Assembly (NCBI GenBank): GCA_902797925.1
Contig: CADBUT010000003.1
Span: 1 to 6,671, forward strand
Direction: 5' to 3'
Origin: an uncultured Spirochaetaceae bacterium
GTDB lineage: Bacteria > Spirochaetota > Spirochaetia > Treponematales > Treponemataceae
Length of the DNA: 6,671 bases
A model generated the notes under the pieces. The model made no database searches, was not told where the DNA came from, and saw only the letters and a program-made list of their open reading frames with translations. The first letter of the stretch is position 1. Every line of letters begins with the position of its first letter. The translations under genes and the position numbers were made by a program. Shown here in pieces: positions 6,169 through 6,671 of this stretch.

Positions 6169-6671
6169 ATGAAACATTCAGCTATTATTATTCTTATTTG
6201 CTTAGCTTATCTGCCGGTTTTTGCACAGACAATGCCGACAGTATCTTCACCCGAAATGCCTGCTTTTTCTTCGTTTCCGAAAGTTACACAGTCTAATACA
6301 CCTGCTGCAAATGAGCCGGCCAAAAATACACAAACCGCCGATAAAACCGGTACAAAATCTGCCCGCGAAAATGAAAGTTATCTTACAGCAGCAAGTCTTG
6401 CTGACTTTACACGTTATTTTTCCGGCAACACCGGCGAAAGCGGCGACATAATTTCTTCCCTACTCGGGAAAAACAGCTCGCAGGCTAATAATTCTGCAAC
6501 AACAAATACCTTGCTTCAGCAGATATTAACCCAGCTTGAAACAATGCAGAAAGAAGCAGATGAAAAACCTGTTTTCGATTCAATACAGGAAAAACCGCAG
6601 ACTTTTGATGAAAAGCCCAAGAACAAGGCAAAAATCATAAGATTTACTGCAAACGGCTATAACCTGCTTTC
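6169..6671 (+). CDS. Exported protein of unknown function (3' end outside window)
   Basis: An open frame of 167 codons runs off the window with no stop; I do not recognise the family. The first 19 residues form a clear Sec signal peptide: Lys2, a hydrophobic core AIIILICLAYL (5-15), and a VFA cleavage site with cut expected before Gln20. The one cysteine in it (Cys11) is too early and in the wrong context for a lipobox, so the protein should be periplasmic, secreted or anchored by a later part. The mature start (about 20-65) is a low-complexity linker rich in Pro, Thr, Ser, Asn, Ala and Lys. From about 68 to 105 the sequence looks folded (SYLTAASLADFTRYFSG). A Gln-rich helix at about 112-131 (LLQQILTQLETMQKE) and a charged Pro/Lys stretch (about 134-155) follow, then a more hydrophobic segment starting at KIIRFTANGYNLL. 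The start is set by the signal peptide; a good ribosome-binding site is lacking. It may be a surface or envelope protein (inference). Confidence 0.82.
   Translation, partial: MKHSAIIILICLAYLPVFAQTMPTVSSPEMPAFSSFPKVTQSNTPAANEPAKNTQTADKTGTKSARENESYLTAASLADFTRYFSGNTGESGDIISSLLGKNSSQANNSATTNTLLQQILTQLETMQKEADEKPVFDSIQEKPQTFDEKPKNKAKIIRFTANGYNLL

Overview
This window looks like a piece of chromosome from a Treponema, most likely a host-associated, plant-polysaccharide-using species from a gut or rumen. The main evidence is a spirochaete-type periplasmic flagellin core protein (FlaB, 286 residues, no signal peptide) behind a textbook sigma-28 promoter. Supporting evidence is a bacterial XPB helicase with its usual partner gene and a cytoplasmic xylo-oligosaccharide-trimming GH8 enzyme. 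The DNA is moderately AT-rich by eye, with homopolymer A/T runs between genes. The species cannot be fixed from the window alone.

Layout. Bases 11-3853 hold two genes on the minus strand, read right to left: an XPB/Ssl2-type DNA helicase, then a 703-residue helicase-associated protein. Only 9 bases separate them, and the ribosome-binding site of the second overlaps the stop codon of the first, so they are almost certainly co-transcribed and probably translationally coupled. Bases 3854-3996 are a divergent intergenic region with the flaB sigma-28 promoter on the plus strand and a weaker sigma-70-like promoter for the helicase on the minus strand. Bases 3997-4857 encode FlaB, closed by a strong intrinsic terminator (4877-4912). 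Bases 4990-6102 encode the GH8 enzyme, with its own extended -10 promoter. A short inverted repeat follows, and then an exported protein of unknown function starts at 6169 and runs off the end of the window. No gene-free stretch exceeds about 150 bases. I saw no tRNA, rRNA, CRISPR array, insertion sequence or phage gene.

How the genes work together. There are three separate functional units. The helicase pair is a DNA-processing cassette also known from actinobacteria. It is the least understood part of the window: the partner lacks helicase motifs but carries a copy of the same small domain found at the helicase N terminus. FlaB builds the core of the periplasmic flagellar filament and is controlled as a late flagellar gene. 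The GH8 enzyme is predicted to remove reducing-end xylose from imported xylo-oligosaccharides in the cytoplasm. The four plus- and minus-strand transcription units appear independent. Two of them (XPB and the last gene) have promoter-like sequences so close to the start codon that their mRNAs could be leaderless or nearly so.
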